A DNA stretch of 64,000 bases from Chryseobacterium scophthalmum (GTDB taxonomy: Bacteria; Bacteroidota; Bacteroidia; Flavobacteriales; Weeksellaceae), in assembly GCF_900143185.1 (NCBI RefSeq), contig NZ_FSRQ01000001.1:1550001-1614000 (forward strand), in the 5' to 3' direction. Below are positions 26,972-36,728 of this stretch, piece after piece (the stretch's first letter is position 1; the number at the start of each line of letters is the position of its first letter). Made by a program: the position numbers and the translations under genes. The notes under the pieces were generated by a model. That model did no database searches. It worked only from the letters and a program-made list of their open reading frames with translations, and had not been told where the DNA came from.

Positions 26972-27172
26972 ATGAAAATCAATAGGTTAAAAGCTGTTTT
27001 GGCTGAAAAATCCAAAACAAACAAATGGTTGGCTAATCAACTTGGAAGAAGCGAAAGCACAATATCAAGATGGTGTACTAATGAAATACAGCCTTCAATG
27101 GATACATTCGTTGAAATCGCGCAACTTTTAAACATTGATGTTAAAGAGTTAATCAACTCTACTAAAAATTAA
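26972..27172 (+). CDS. XRE/Cro-type HTH regulator of the defence-like operon
   Basis: The 66-residue protein is essentially one HTH_3 domain: MKINRLKAVLAEKSKTNKWL, recognition-helix region LGRSESTISRWCTNEIQPS, and LLNIDVKELI at the end. Small XRE proteins at the head of restriction-modification operons are typically controller proteins that delay nuclease expression, which is the probable role here. The methyltransferase starts 2 bp after its stop. Confidence 0.88.
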   Translation: MKINRLKAVLAEKSKTNKWLANQLGRSESTISRWCTNEIQPSMDTFVEIAQLLNIDVKELINSTKN

Positions 27173-27174
27173 TT

Positions 27175-28455
27175 ATGAACTCTAAGGTGCAAAATATCAG
27201 TTTTGATAATATTCCAGTTAGTCCAGAATGGACATTTAAAAATGTACGCTCTGTCGAAAATTGGACTCACGGATATCATAGGTATCCCGCGAAATTCCTT
27301 CCAAATATTGTAAAGAAAATTATTGAAGAACATACAGAGGTTGGTGACACAGTTGCGGATGTCTTTGCAGGATGTGGAACCACGTTAGTAGAAGCAAAAA
27401 TCCATGGTAGAAAATCGGTTGGAGTTGATATAAATCCAGTTGCACAACTGATTACCAGCGTTAAGACAAATCCAATAGGTCCTGCAAAACTTAATGAAAC
27501 ATACAGCTTGATTCTAGAAAAGTTTGATGATTTTAATTTGGAAGACTATATTAATGTTGCTACACATGAACGAATTGATTATTGGTTCTTTCCTGAGAAT
27601 AAAGGTAAAATTGCTTTTCTTTATGGGGTGATTTTGAATCTTCAGGAGGATCAAAGAATTAAAGATTTTTTCTTGGTGGCTTTATCTAATATACTTAAGA
27701 ACTGTTCAAAATGGTTACAGTCAAGCACAAAACCCCAAATTGATCCTAATAAAATTCCAGCAGACCCCTTTACAGCTTTTAAAAGACAGATAAAATCCAT
27801 GCTTAGGAAAAATGCTGAATTTTATAAAGAACTAGCCAGTTTGAATTTTCTAGATACTGAGTGTAATATTTATTTAGAGGATGCAAGAGCAACGGGTATA
27901 GATTCAGAGTCTGTAAATGCAGTGATTACTTCACCGCCTTACGTAACATCATATGAATATGCGGATTTACACCAGCTAACGGGCTATTGGTTTGAATATG
28001 TAGAAAGCCTTTTGGAATTCAGAAAACAGTTTATAGGAACATTCTACTCATACGGTGAAGTTGTAGAGACTGTCTCGGACTTAGCTAATCAAACCGTCAA
28101 TAAAATTTCAGAAAAGCATTTAAGAACGGCGAAAGAAATGTCGAATTATTTTTCGGATATGGCAGCAGTGTCAAATGAAATGTTCAGAATACTAAAAGTG
28201 GGAGGCAAAGCATTTATTGTTATTGGTAATACAACGTATAAGAACGTGAAGATTAATTCAGCAGAAATTTTTGTAGAAATGCTTGAGAGTAGTGGTTTTG
28301 AAATAGATGAAGTGATCAAAAGATCTATTCCGCACAAATTGATACCGACAATTAGAGATAATGTTTCGGGAAAGTTCACTACGCTATCAAATAAAAATAG
28401 TAAAGAGGTTTATCCTGAAGAATACATAATAATTGCAAAAAAAGGTGCAGAATGA
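27175..28455 (+). CDS. DNA methyltransferase (N4-cytosine/N6-adenine type)
   Basis: The 426-residue protein has the SAM-binding motif VADVFAGCGTTLVEA at residues 60-74 with acidic SVGVDINPVAQLI after it, and catalytic motif TSPPYVTSYEYADLHQL at 252. SPPY is most often seen in N4-cytosine enzymes. The intervening 170 residues would contain target recognition. It would modify host DNA to protect it from the nucleases encoded downstream. Its TGA overlaps the next ATG (ATGA), so the two are coupled. Confidence 0.9.
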   Translation: MNSKVQNISFDNIPVSPEWTFKNVRSVENWTHGYHRYPAKFLPNIVKKIIEEHTEVGDTVADVFAGCGTTLVEAKIHGRKSVGVDINPVAQLITSVKTNPIGPAKLNETYSLILEKFDDFNLEDYINVATHERIDYWFFPENKGKIAFLYGVILNLQEDQRIKDFFLVALSNILKNCSKWLQSSTKPQIDPNKIPADPFTAFKRQIKSMLRKNAEFYKELASLNFLDTECNIYLEDARATGIDSESVNAVITSPPYVTSYEYADLHQLTGYWFEYVESLLEFRKQFIGTFYSYGEVVETVSDLANQTVNKISEKHLRTAKEMSNYFSDMAAVSNEMFRILKVGGKAFIVIGNTTYKNVKINSAEIFVEMLESSGFEIDEVIKRSIPHKLIPTIRDNVSGKFTTLSNKNSKEVYPEEYIIIAKKGAE

Positions 28456-30902
28456 ATATCGAAAATGTTGGAACTATAATCGATCAAATACCTGTTGAAA
28501 TAAGTTATAAAATTATTGAGCTGTTTTCAGCGGGACTTTATTCAAGCCCAAACAAGGCTTTTGAAGAACTTGTCAGCAATTCTTATGATGCTGGAGCTAC
28601 AAAAGTGTCTGTATATGTTCCTCTTGACAAAACCCTGTCTGATTCAATCCTATGGGTAGCAGACAATGGTATGTCAATGGATAAAGAAGGGTTAAAGCAA
28701 TTTTGGAAAATAGGCTCTTCGACTAAAAGAGAAAATGAAAATCAAGAACGCTTACCAATAGGGAAATTTGGCATTGGCAAATTGGCTACATATATTTTAA
28801 CAAGTAAACTAACGCTGATTTGCAAAGCTACTGATGGAAGGTATTATGCAGTGATGATGAATTACTCAACCATCAATAAAGATTCAACAGAAACAATATC
28901 TCTTGATGAAAAAGAATTGACATTAGACGAAGTTAAAACCATATTGTCTCCTTTGATTAAAAAAGGAAATCAGGACTTGATTACGTTCAAATTATGGGGA
29001 GATGGATGTGAAGATACTTGGACATTTGCAATATTATCAGACCTTAAGCCCAAGTCCGCTGAAATAAAAGATGGTAGATTAAAATGGGTTTTAAGTAGTG
29101 CGTTACCTTTAAACCCTAATTTTAATTTATTCTTCAATGGTACAGAATTACAATCTAGCAAAGATAATATTGAACCTTGGAAAACATGGATTTTTGGAAA
29201 GGATGATGAAGTTGCTACTAAATTCAAATATGAAACAGGAACATATAAAGAAAAACCTTGTGTTCATTTGCCGAACCTAAAAAATATTACTGGACAAATT
29301 GATTTGTATCGTGATTCTTTGCTAACTGGGAAATCTGCTGATTTAGGCAGAAGCAACGGAATCTTTCTTACAGTTCGAGGACGCTTGGTGAATATAGATG
29401 ACCCTTTAATTGGAATGGAAGCACTTTCTCATGGTGTTTTTAACCGTGTAAGAATCATGGTAAATGCTGATGAACTGGACGATTATATTACATCCACAAG
29501 AGAATCTATTAAATCATCAGCTGCATTAGAAGATTTGCGAGAATATATAAAAAGAAAATTCAATGCTGTCAGGGAATGGTATTTTTCCACAGTTGAGGAT
29601 GAAGAAAAAAAGAATAGGGCTTCTCATAAAATTGCCTATGCATCTGCAAGTTTATCAAGAAGACCACTAATTGTTGCTGCCAAAAAATTTCTTGATGGAG
29701 AATTAAGCGATTTGGTACTAACTGAAATACCTAATAATTTAACCGAAGAAGAAAAAAACGAATTAATCCTAAAGTTAGAATCCGACTTAACCACTGACAG
29801 AGGGATAATCCAACAAGTAGAATGGGTAGCATTAAATCCAGAAGATCCAATTGCAAAACTTGAACTAATAACAGGTTTTGCAAAAATTAATCTGATGCAT
29901 CCTTTTTTCGCTAATTTCTTAGATGAGGTAAAATCCCCTCTACCGTTTCAATTGATTGCATTAACTGAAATTCTAACAGAATGTTTTTTACTTGATAGTG
30001 CTATTAAACAAGATGAAGTTAGGGAAATAATGTTTAAAAGAGATGCAATATTAAGGGAGCTGACATTTAGTGACAAGCCAAATGCTCCTTTTGTAGCTTC
30101 ATTATTGCAAGCTTCTTTAGGAGATTCTAGTGGATTAGAAAAATCAGTAACACAAGCTTTTAATACACTTGGATACGAATCTACTTCTATTGGAGGACCT
30201 GGGAAACCAGATGGAAAAGCAGTTGCTTATTTAGGCCCTTTGAATTCTGCCGATAATTATTCGGTAACATTTGATGCTAAAAGCACTCTCAAAAACAAGA
30301 TAAAAGCAACTACGGCTCATATCTCAGGTGTTGACAGGCACAGAGATAATTATAATTCAAATTACGCCTGTGTTGTTGCGATTGATTATGAAGGTGCAGA
30401 TGATCCGAGGTCAGCAGTAAATACAGAAGCTAAAAAACATAAAATAAATCTAATAAGAGCTCAAGACCTTATGGTACTTGTATTGGTATCTAGCCCAAAA
30501 CAAATTGGATTAAAACAACTTCGAGATTTTTTTGAAAATTGTCATACAGTTATTGAAACCAAGGCATGGATTGATGAAATTAAGAATAGAGAAGTAAGTC
30601 GAGGGCCGATTAAAGAATTATTAGAAGAAGCATTTACCCTTATTAAATCCGATACAGAACCTGCATTTTTAAGTGCCTTAAGAATGAGCAATGCTGAATT
30701 AAAAAAGCATTCGATAGATGACTTGAAGTCTTTAGTTCAAAGTCTTGAACGACTTGTGCCCAATTACATTAGTTTATCGCATGACAATATAGTGAGTTTA
30801 CAAGTGCCTCCTGAAAAAATATTAAACGCATTAAATCAAACTTTTGCTACTGACGTTCCCAGTGAGTTTAGAGATATTTATATTAATGCCTTTTCACAAT
30901 AA
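28452..30902 (+). CDS. MORC-like GHKL ATPase with C-terminal PD-(D/E)xK-like domain
   Basis: The 816-residue protein has an N-terminal GHKL ATPase: FEELVSNSYDAGA (N box, about residue 37), VADNGMSMDKEGL (G1, about 73) and IGKFGIGKLATYIL (G2, about 104), followed by an S5-like region. Near residues 555-680 is a restriction-endonuclease-like domain: LEKSVTQAFNTLGYES, GKPDGK and VTFDAKST (DxK). Iyer, Abhiman and Aravind described MORC-related GHKL proteins as components of restriction systems with superfamily II helicases and nucleases. This protein and its neighbours fit that description. It is coupled to the methyltransferase and ends 3 bp before the next ATPase. Confidence 0.8.
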   Translation: MNIENVGTIIDQIPVEISYKIIELFSAGLYSSPNKAFEELVSNSYDAGATKVSVYVPLDKTLSDSILWVADNGMSMDKEGLKQFWKIGSSTKRENENQERLPIGKFGIGKLATYILTSKLTLICKATDGRYYAVMMNYSTINKDSTETISLDEKELTLDEVKTILSPLIKKGNQDLITFKLWGDGCEDTWTFAILSDLKPKSAEIKDGRLKWVLSSALPLNPNFNLFFNGTELQSSKDNIEPWKTWIFGKDDEVATKFKYETGTYKEKPCVHLPNLKNITGQIDLYRDSLLTGKSADLGRSNGIFLTVRGRLVNIDDPLIGMEALSHGVFNRVRIMVNADELDDYITSTRESIKSSAALEDLREYIKRKFNAVREWYFSTVEDEEKKNRASHKIAYASASLSRRPLIVAAKKFLDGELSDLVLTEIPNNLTEEEKNELILKLESDLTTDRGIIQQVEWVALNPEDPIAKLELITGFAKINLMHPFFANFLDEVKSPLPFQLIALTEILTECFLLDSAIKQDEVREIMFKRDAILRELTFSDKPNAPFVASLLQASLGDSSGLEKSVTQAFNTLGYESTSIGGPGKPDGKAVAYLGPLNSADNYSVTFDAKSTLKNKIKATTAHISGVDRHRDNYNSNYACVVAIDYEGADDPRSAVNTEAKKHKINLIRAQDLMVLVLVSSPKQIGLKQLRDFFENCHTVIETKAWIDEIKNREVSRGPIKELLEEAFTLIKSDTEPAFLSALRMSNAELKKHSIDDLKSLVQSLERLVPNYISLSHDNIVSLQVPPEKILNALNQTFATDVPSEFRDIYINAFSQ

Positions 30903-30905
30903 ACT

Positions 30906-33124
30906 ATGTCAGAAAGAAAAAAATATAGCCAACCATTTAAGCCTTATGCAAGGCTTATGAATATTATTGGTGATCAACTGATTACCGATAAGAAAGTAGC
31001 TGTTATTGAGGTTGTAAAAAATAGTTATGATGCTGATGCCGAAAATGTTCAGGTTCGTTTCTTTAATTTGAAAAATTATGGATTAGGTTATTTACCTGAA
31101 AATGAACAACCATATATTGAGATAGAGGATGATGGAGATGGAATGACGTTGGAAATTATTGAAAAAGTCTGGCTCAGACCTGCAACTCCGAGCAAATATG
31201 AGAAAAAGGTTCGTAAACAAAACGAAACAAAAAAAGGAAGAATTATACAGGGAGAAAAAGGTATTGGGAGATTTGCTATTCACAAACTTGGGGAAAAAAT
31301 TGAGCTGTTTACCAAATCGAAAGATCATAATGAGGTTAAGCTTGAAATGGATTTTACCGAGTTTAATCCCGAAAAAGTAGATTTATTTAATCAGCCAACA
31401 AATATAGATTTCAAGCTATTAGAGCAGGTTGATAATACTTGGTATGAAAACCACACTCCTGAAGTAATTAAAAAAGAGAAAGGAACTTTAATCAGAATAT
31501 CTCATTTAAGAGAACATTGGAAAGAATCTGATTTTGAAGAATTGTATAAATCGATACAAAGATTAATTCCTCCTGTAGACGAAAATGCTAAAAAGTTAGG
31601 TATTGATTTTAAGCAGGATTTTGATATTGAGATTTATAAAGATGATGATATATATAGTTCCGAAGATGCTACAACATTTAAAGATGTTATTGAAAGAGCT
31701 CAATATAAAATGATTGGGACGGTTTCAGAGAAAGGTATTTTATCTTTTGAATATGAATCAAAAGCCCCTCAAAGGGCTATTCAAAAAACTATAAATTTAT
31801 TTGATATAGAGGAGCTTGATAGGAATGGGTATGATTTGTATGCAATTAAAAAAGGATTTAAGAATAGCAAAGGGCTTTCTTGTGGTGAATTTAAGTTTTC
31901 ATTTTATGCATTTGATTTAAATAAGCCTGATAAATTACTTATTACTCCCGCTATTAAATCTTTTGTAAAGGACAATTTTGTTTTTGTTTTGAGAGATGGT
32001 GTTAGAGTATATCCTTATGGTGAAAAAGGTATAGACTGGTTAAATTTGGATAAATTACGATCAACTGTAAGAGCAGGTCAGTTTATTAGTTATAATGACC
32101 TTACTGGATTTGTATATATAAGTCAAAAAGACAATCCAAAACTAAAAGACGCTTCTAATCGTCAGGGGATTATGAATGTAGATGGTGCTTTGGACGACTT
32201 TCAAAATCTAGTTACTGCTGTTACAGAAATATTAAATATTGAAAGTAAAATTGATAAGCAAAAATTAGAGATCAAGAAGAGAACATACAGGGAATCTAAT
32301 GATGTGGTATCAAAATCTTTTAATAGTCTAAAAAATAGCCTCGAAAAAATAAATGATAGGGAAGTTTTAGAAAAGGCAAATAGCTTTCTTAAGACTGTAG
32401 AGAATCATAATAACCTTATCAAAGAACGGATGCTTACCGTGGAAGACTTGGCAGGGTTAGGGATGGCTGTAGAAAAAGCCTCTCATGATGCTCTGACAAT
32501 ATTGTCTAAGATGCGTGGAAATATCAGGGATTTCAAAGTAAAGGCTCAAAAGTCTAATTACCGTAATGAAGAACTAATTGAATTACTAATTGAATTAGAT
32601 GAAAACCTGAATTTCGTATATGATGAAATGCAGGTTATTCAGCCTCTGTTTAAAAATCAACGTAAAGCCATTCAAGATATTAGTATTTATGAAAGTATAG
32701 AAAAAGTTTTAAAATATTTTAGAAGAGATCTAAATGGAAAAATTGATGTAAAGATTATTAAGGATAATGACATTAAAGTAAAGACAAACACAGGTCTTGT
32801 ACTTCAAATTCTTATAAACCTATTAGATAATGCCATTTACTGGGTCAATAGAAATGAAACTAAGAGAAAGAAATAATATTAAAGTTAAACACCAGAGAAA
32901 ACGCATTGATTATATCAGATAGTGGCTCTGGAATTAGAGAAGATGCAGCTCCTTTTGTTTTTGATGAATTTTTCTCTTTAAAATCAGATGGGCGTGGTTT
33001 GGGATTATACATCGTTAAAGAGATTCTTCTCCGGATTAATGGGGAAATATTTGTGCTTGAACAAGAGAAAGACAAACTCTTATCAGGAGCCAATTTTATC
33101 ATCAAATTTAATCAGGAATTTTAG
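30906..33124 (+). pseudogene. Second GHKL ATPase fused to a histidine-kinase core, frameshifted near the end
   Basis: The first frame (30906-32876) codes 656 residues. The N-terminal MORC-like ATPase has AVIEVVKNSYDADA, IEDDGDGMTLE and GEKGIGRFAIHKLG. A later part looks like a sensor kinase, with GMAVEKASHDALTILSKM (possible phosphoacceptor His) and LQILINLLDNAIYW (N box), and stops soon after. In another frame up to 33124 the rest of the kinase follows: ISDSGSGIREDAAPFVFDEF and DGRGLGLYIVKEIL. One extra A at 32867-32869 restores a continuous protein of about 739 residues. It is either a real loss or a sequencing indel. The adjacent receiver-like gene starts 1 bp later. Confidence 0.8.
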
Positions 33125-33125
33125 T

Positions 33126-34355
33126 ATGGAAGGAGTTATACTATTTGCAGACGATCATATTTTCGAAGCAGGAAGGATTGAAAATGCTTTATTTCAGAAA
33201 TTTAATAATGAAAGTAGTTATTCTGTATTGCCAATCAACAATCTAATAACACTTGAAAAAACTGTAGTTTCTATCTCTACTTATAAAGCTTTGATTCTTG
33301 ATTGGAATTTTAAACGGACTACAGATGAGGATGATATTGAAGGATTACAGATACCTGATGATGATCCTCATGAATTTTTAAGAAGTCAAAGACTATATTC
33401 TTTAGTGTATGTATACTCACAAGAAGATATTGGACAGGAAATACAAGCTGAGTTACAACAATTATATCCAAACAAAATATTTTTTAACAAAAAAGGAGAT
33501 ATAGGTGAATCCGATAAGGAATATGCTAAGATTTTAAAAGGCATTCAAGATTTTGAAAACGACAATAGACACTTAAATGTACCATTTGTTTGGAGTCAAT
33601 CAATAAATAAATCTGCTCAAAAGATTTTTTCAGAATTAGAATCTTCAGATAAATTTTGGATAAAAGAACTGTATTATAGCTCAGTTAGAAAATTTGATAA
33701 ACAAACTGGAGTTCCTACTTCTGTAGAATTTGAGCCATCGATCGAAGTTATTAATCTATTCCAAAACATTTTATCAGAAAGATTAATTCAAGACAAAATT
33801 TTAAGAGAAGCTATAAAAACTTATTCTGTGGAAAATTTCAAAGAAACACCAACGACTAGTTCGATCACAGGTCTTTATTCCAAATTGTATTATACTCAAA
33901 CTTTAGATACAGATTCAGTTATGACCGGCGACATTTATAAGCTGGCGGAAGATTGTTTTGGAGTAATTATTTCCCCAGAATGTGACATGATGAAGCTTAT
34001 AAGCAAAAATGAATTTATTGAATTACTTTGTTTTACCTCAAAAAGTTTTGACACCATTAATTCATTCTGTAAAACAGAAGATGAAATTAAGAGAGCATAT
34101 AATCAAGAAATATCTGCCGTTCATTTGTTACCCATTTTTCCTTTTGATGATGATACTCGTTCAACTGCACTCATAGATTTTAGATTTTCGTTAAAGTTAG
34201 TGAAAGCAAAATATCTTCATGAAAACGTTCAAAATCGAAAAATAAAAATAAATTCTCCTTATATCCAGCAATTGAGACAAAGGTACTTATCATATGTTGG
34301 AAGAGTTGGTGTACCCGCGATTCCACAAAGTTTAAGGCTGTATAACTTAAAATAG
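33126..34355 (+). CDS. Receiver-domain protein of the defence-like operon
   Basis: From ATG 33126 the protein has 409 residues. The N-terminal 130 show the receiver pattern: acidic pair in VILFADDHIF (Asp9, Asp10), phosphoacceptor position in ALILDWNF (Asp59), VYSQED (Ser98) and IFFNKKG (Lys122). The C-terminal part contains FGVIISPECDMMKL and is not a DNA-binding domain that I recognise. Together with the kinase-like protein encoded just upstream it could form a phosphorelay that switches the restriction complex, which is inference. A start at 32988 would overlap the kinase C-terminus and is rejected. Confidence 0.75.
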   Translation: MEGVILFADDHIFEAGRIENALFQKFNNESSYSVLPINNLITLEKTVVSISTYKALILDWNFKRTTDEDDIEGLQIPDDDPHEFLRSQRLYSLVYVYSQEDIGQEIQAELQQLYPNKIFFNKKGDIGESDKEYAKILKGIQDFENDNRHLNVPFVWSQSINKSAQKIFSELESSDKFWIKELYYSSVRKFDKQTGVPTSVEFEPSIEVINLFQNILSERLIQDKILREAIKTYSVENFKETPTTSSITGLYSKLYYTQTLDTDSVMTGDIYKLAEDCFGVIISPECDMMKLISKNEFIELLCFTSKSFDTINSFCKTEDEIKRAYNQEISAVHLLPIFPFDDDTRSTALIDFRFSLKLVKAKYLHENVQNRKIKINSPYIQQLRQRYLSYVGRVGVPAIPQSLRLYNLK

Positions 34356-34393
34356 TTTTCAGCAAATATTTAAACCATATAAACGCTATACTT

Positions 34394-36244
34394 ATGTTTA
34401 ATCTAAAGAATCTTAAAAAGCAAACCACTCACAATAATCGTTATGATCGCAGGTTAGCGAAACTTACGGCGAATGGTCAAGAAACGTCAAGAATCAAATC
34501 TGTTATTGAAAATGCAATAACTAATATCAAAGCTGATCAGAAGTCATTCATTATCTATGGGGAACCTCAAAGTGGTAAAACAGAAATGATGATTGCACTA
34601 ACTGCAAAATTACTGGATGAAGGATTCAAAATTATTGTCGCTCTTCTAAATGATAGCGTGCAACTGTTAGGTCAAAATTTAGAACGGTTTCAACGTTCTG
34701 GCTTATCACCATCACCTAAAAAATTCAGTGAGATTTTGTCACCTGAAGTAAAAATTGGAGAACAGCAATGGGTTATTTTTTGCAAGAAAAATTCCAGTGA
34801 TTTACAGAAACTTATACAGAAACTTAATGGTGTTGACAATTGTGTTGTAATTGATGATGAGGCAGATTATGCTACTCCCAATTCAAAAATTAACAAGAAT
34901 GAAGCCAGCAAAATAAATGAATTGACTGGTAAGTTAATAGGAGACAAAGGCATTTATATCGGCGTAACAGCAACTCCAGCTAGACTGGACTTGAATCGCA
35001 CACACCAAAATCAAAACGAACACTGGATTGATTTTCCTTCTCATTCAAATTATACGGGGCAAGATATTTTTTTTCCTGTTTCAACAGATAATCTACCCTA
35101 CCGTTTGACATTCCTTCCTGATACAGGAGATGATCCTAAATTTTTACGAGAGGCTTTATTTTGTTTTATGGTCAATGTTGGTTATTTAAATAGTGAAATT
35201 AACACACCTGAACTCAATTACAGTTTTTTAGTACATACTAGTGGAAAAAAGGCAGACCATTCGGTAGATTATAAGCAAATAGTAAAAATATTTGAAGCAT
35301 TAAAAGACGAAAAAAATTCAAACCACGAGGTATATTATAAAAGAATCTGGGAAATTGCCAAATCCCGCTATTCAGGTTATGAAGATAATATTACGCAATA
35401 TGTTTTAGAAGCTTGTGATCGTAATAATATAGTTGTGATGAATAGCGATAAGGAGGTTAATGCTGCTGACAATAGGACTGCAACCGATCCGACAGCTCCT
35501 TTTACAATCGTAATTGGAGGAAACATAGTTTCAAGAGGAGTAACATTTAACAATTTGCTTTCTATGTTTTTTACCAGAGATGTAAAGCATAAATTACAAC
35601 AAGACACGTATATTCAAAGAGCCAGAATGTTTGGGTCAAGAGAGAATTATCTTAAATATTTTGAATTAATAATACCTAAGTCACTATATCTTGATTGGCA
35701 GAAGTGCTTCATATTTCATCGTCTGTCTCTCGAATCAAGAAAACAAAATAAAACAACTCCTGTCTGGTTAGATGGGGAAAGAGTGATTGCGGTAGCTAGT
35801 GCAAGTATAGATAAAGCAAATGTAGTAGTTGATAGAGGTGAAATGAGCTTTGGTCTATTTGACTTTGATGAGGATAAATTACAAGTCATACTTGATAAAA
35901 AAGAAGCCCCTATTGCAAAGCTCAAAATGATATCGGGACTATTAGGAAATGATAGTTTGCCAACATATCTTATAAGTTATATAGAAACCTTCTTGCCTTC
36001 AGGAAACAAATCAATTGCAATTCACGAACCCAAAAGCATTGCAGGATATACTGATAAAGAAGGTGAAGTAGATAAGGCTACTATCATGCGTTCTAGAGGC
36101 TTTATAGGTAATAGGGAGCTTGAATTGTCAAAATATCCTGATGCTATACATCATATTAATATATTATATAATGAAGATGGTAAAGCCCGTATTTTTTATA
36201 AATATGAAGGTAATATTCGTTTTTTAAAAACTACTAAGAAATGA
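34394..36244 (+). CDS. Z1 domain ATPase (superfamily II helicase-like)
   Basis: The 616-residue protein has Walker A IIYGEPQSGKTEMMIAL (about residue 52), Walker B VVIDDEADYATP (about 153), motif III-like YIGVTATPARLDL and motif VI-like QRARMFGSRENY after VIGGNIVSRGVTF. This is the pattern of Z1 proteins, which occur with MORC-like ATPases and nucleases in restriction systems. It would move on or remodel DNA for the nucleases. Its last 4 nt overlap the next start. Confidence 0.85.
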   Translation: MFNLKNLKKQTTHNNRYDRRLAKLTANGQETSRIKSVIENAITNIKADQKSFIIYGEPQSGKTEMMIALTAKLLDEGFKIIVALLNDSVQLLGQNLERFQRSGLSPSPKKFSEILSPEVKIGEQQWVIFCKKNSSDLQKLIQKLNGVDNCVVIDDEADYATPNSKINKNEASKINELTGKLIGDKGIYIGVTATPARLDLNRTHQNQNEHWIDFPSHSNYTGQDIFFPVSTDNLPYRLTFLPDTGDDPKFLREALFCFMVNVGYLNSEINTPELNYSFLVHTSGKKADHSVDYKQIVKIFEALKDEKNSNHEVYYKRIWEIAKSRYSGYEDNITQYVLEACDRNNIVVMNSDKEVNAADNRTATDPTAPFTIVIGGNIVSRGVTFNNLLSMFFTRDVKHKLQQDTYIQRARMFGSRENYLKYFELIIPKSLYLDWQKCFIFHRLSLESRKQNKTTPVWLDGERVIAVASASIDKANVVVDRGEMSFGLFDFDEDKLQVILDKKEAPIAKLKMISGLLGNDSLPTYLISYIETFLPSGNKSIAIHEPKSIAGYTDKEGEVDKATIMRSRGFIGNRELELSKYPDAIHHINILYNEDGKARIFYKYEGNIRFLKTTKK

Positions 36245-36705
36245 TAAAAGAATTTGAATTTTATCATGGTGTAGTATTTTCTAAATTGATTCATAGTATA
36301 TCTGATGGCATTTCCGTTAAATTATACCCAAGTCCAAGTAATGCCTCCTATGTTATAAATGACAATATAGGAATTTATATTAAGTATTCTACTAAAAGGA
36401 TGAGTCCTTGGCGCTTTAGTTTTCAAAAAAAACATCAAGATGAAATACTTCAAATGCAGGAGCAGTTACGTAATATCTTTGTTCTCTTGGTATGTGGTAA
36501 AGATGGTGTAGTGACTTTAAGTTTTGAGGAATTAAAAACCATACTAAATGATATCCATTCTGAAACCGAATGGATAAGTGCTTCTCGTACTAGAAATAAA
36601 GAATATAGCATCAAAGGATCTGATGGGTCATTAGAAAAAAAAATAGGAAAGAAAGATTTCTTAAAAAAGATTTTAGAAGCAATCAAGCAGAACGAAGAAT
36701 TTTAA
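36241..36705 (+). CDS. Conserved-looking protein of the Z1 cluster, unknown function (154 aa)
   Basis: I do not recognise the family. The protein has a beta-rich N-terminus (FEFYHGVVFSKLIHSISDG, VINDNIGIYIKYSTKRMSPW) and a charged helical C-terminus with the short motif YSIKGSDGSLEKKIGKKDF. The 4-nt overlap with the Z1 gene and short distance to the next gene show it belongs to the same transcript. A role as an adaptor or small nuclease subunit is possible but unsupported by a catalytic motif. Confidence 0.7.
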   Translation: MIKEFEFYHGVVFSKLIHSISDGISVKLYPSPSNASYVINDNIGIYIKYSTKRMSPWRFSFQKKHQDEILQMQEQLRNIFVLLVCGKDGVVTLSFEELKTILNDIHSETEWISASRTRNKEYSIKGSDGSLEKKIGKKDFLKKILEAIKQNEEF

Positions 36706-36728
36706 AACAATTCGTACTAGACTATTTA

